DNA of 64,000 bases from TH-plancto1 sp043777375 (GTDB lineage Bacteria > Planctomycetota > Planctomycetia > Planctomycetales > Planctomycetaceae), in contig JAYWHX010000031.1 in assembly GCA_043777375.1 (NCBI GenBank), positions 1 through 64,000 on the forward strand, written 5' to 3'. Made by a program: the position numbers and the translations under genes. Below the pieces are notes generated by a model, which had not been told where the DNA came from, did not search any database, and was given only the letters and a program-made list of their open reading frames with translations. Positions 62,660 through 64,000 of this stretch are shown one piece after another. Within the stretch, counting starts at the first letter, position 1, and the number at the start of each line of letters is the position of its first letter.

Positions 62660-63189
62660 GTGACACGGGGTCGACGCCCCGGTACTGAATGTAGAGAAAC
62701 TCTGGGCAGAGGGGGACAGTCGCCCCTCATACGTCTCGTGCATCGCGAACTGCGATGTCGCTCGGCTTCTCGGCGAGCGTGCTTCCCATCATACGCAGTG
62801 GTGACAGTCTGCATACCCAAAAGGTTCAGCCCCGCCCGAGCATCTTTTTCGTCGCGTGGGCTTGAGCTCACACGATCGACAGATCTCCCTCGGAATGCGT
62901 GGGCCAAAGCTCACACAACGTCTGCGATCACAAGCTCCAGCTCAGCCGCCATTTTTGCACCCACAGGCTATTCTGTCGACTGTGCAGCCCCTGCCGTTTT
63001 GACAATGCGGCGCGCTTCGTACGGGAGTCGATGTCGCAACTCTCTTCAAAAACGACTGTTACGGCTGAGTAACGGAATCACGCAGCTTCCGGCATCCGCT
63101 TTGCATAACACGCACTTGTCCCACACCCACACAGTCCTCTGGCCCTAGGCACTAGCCCCTAGGCCCTTGGCCTCCTCAGGATTCCTCAC
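62660..63189. promoter_or_regulatory. Intergenic region upstream of dnaK with repeats
   Basis: A long gap between the divergent nucleotidyltransferase-HD and dnaK genes. It has two direct copies of a quasi-palindrome, GCGTGGGCTTGAGCTCACAC at 62854-62873 and GCGTGGGCCAAAGCTCACAC at 62897-62916. A GTTACGGCTGAGTAAC hairpin lies at 63058-63073, and a CCTAGG repeat at 63138-63180. The CIRCE heat-shock operator (TTAGCACTC-N9-GAGTGCTAA) is absent. No small gene is convincing. Confidence 0.55.

Positions 63190-64000
<811 letters not shown>

Noticed and set aside
62030..63148. 372-residue plus-strand ORF
   Set aside because: It is antisense to the nucleotidyltransferase-HD gene for most of its length, and its tail runs into repeat-rich DNA.
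62660..63189. CIRCE/HrcA heat-shock operator upstream of dnaK
   Set aside because: No TTAGCACTC-N9-GAGTGCTAA was found in this stretch; only unrelated palindromes occur.

Overview
The window looks like a chromosomal segment of a planctomycete (order Planctomycetales). The evidence is mixed: high GC, a formylmethanofuran dehydrogenase/hydrolase subunit B of the tetrahydromethanopterin C1 pathway, proteins built from many secretin N-type repeats, a lone Flp-type pilin, a BatA-like von Willebrand protein, Gfo/Idh and amidohydrolase families typical of sugar-degrading planctomycetes, csrA, and many short dispersed palindromic repeats between genes. The exact genus cannot be read from the sequence.

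Layout. 0-10 kb, minus strand: a CocE/NonD-type hydrolase, a fused GlcD-GlcE glycolate oxidase subunit and GlcF in a tightly overlapping operon, preceded by two redoxin proteins (a TPR-redoxin and a TlpA-like thioredoxin). 10-12.5 kb, plus strand: FhcB/FwdB and a zinc-ribbon membrane protein. 12.5-20 kb, minus strand: a beta-ketoacyl-ACP synthase, a small membrane protein, a GspE/PilB ATPase and a 1227-residue secretin-N-repeat protein. 20-26 kb: an EF-hand protein, an esterase-fold protein without its nucleophile, an SLC13/RCK permease, prfB with a programmed +1 frameshift, a CWC cysteine-rich protein and a Flp pilin. 26-30 kb, minus strand: prmC, infC (apparent AUC start) and guaA. 29.8-32.3 kb: mreBCD. 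32.3-33.6 kb: a two-gene nuclease cassette of unlike composition. 33.6-36.4 kb: a fatty-acid cluster fabZ, fabG, a long ACP and fabZ. 36.7-37.6 kb: csrA, a small conserved gene and tRNA-Glu. 37.7-64 kb: housekeeping and catabolic genes, namely nadE, a class III aminotransferase, an NtrC-type regulator, a HEAT-type DNA alkylation repair protein, hemB, an amidohydrolase-CBM9 protein, obgE, a lipoprotein metallopeptidase, a Nudix protein, purM, an amidohydrolase/Gfo-Idh pair, a PQQ-like protein with pgpA, a glycosyltransferase, a conserved protein, an RbsD/FucU protein, a BatA-like protein, galT, a nucleotidyltransferase-HD protein and the 5' part of dnaK.

Functional links: prfB and prmC (release factor and its GGQ methyltransferase) lie within 2 kb of each other. 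The FabZ/FabG/ACP genes form an acyl-chain elongation set without a synthase in the cluster. mreBCD form a cell-shape operon. The glycolate oxidase genes provide glycolate-to-glyoxylate oxidation.

Most noteworthy: the AUC-start infC; the RF2 frameshift site; the secretin-N-only protein, which carries about seven ring-type repeats and no secretin channel domain; the EEP-nuclease cassette flanked by similar sequences; a repeat arm that appears to encode part of a signal peptide; and at least eight families of palindromic intergenic repeats. No CRISPR array, insertion sequence, prophage or rRNA was seen.
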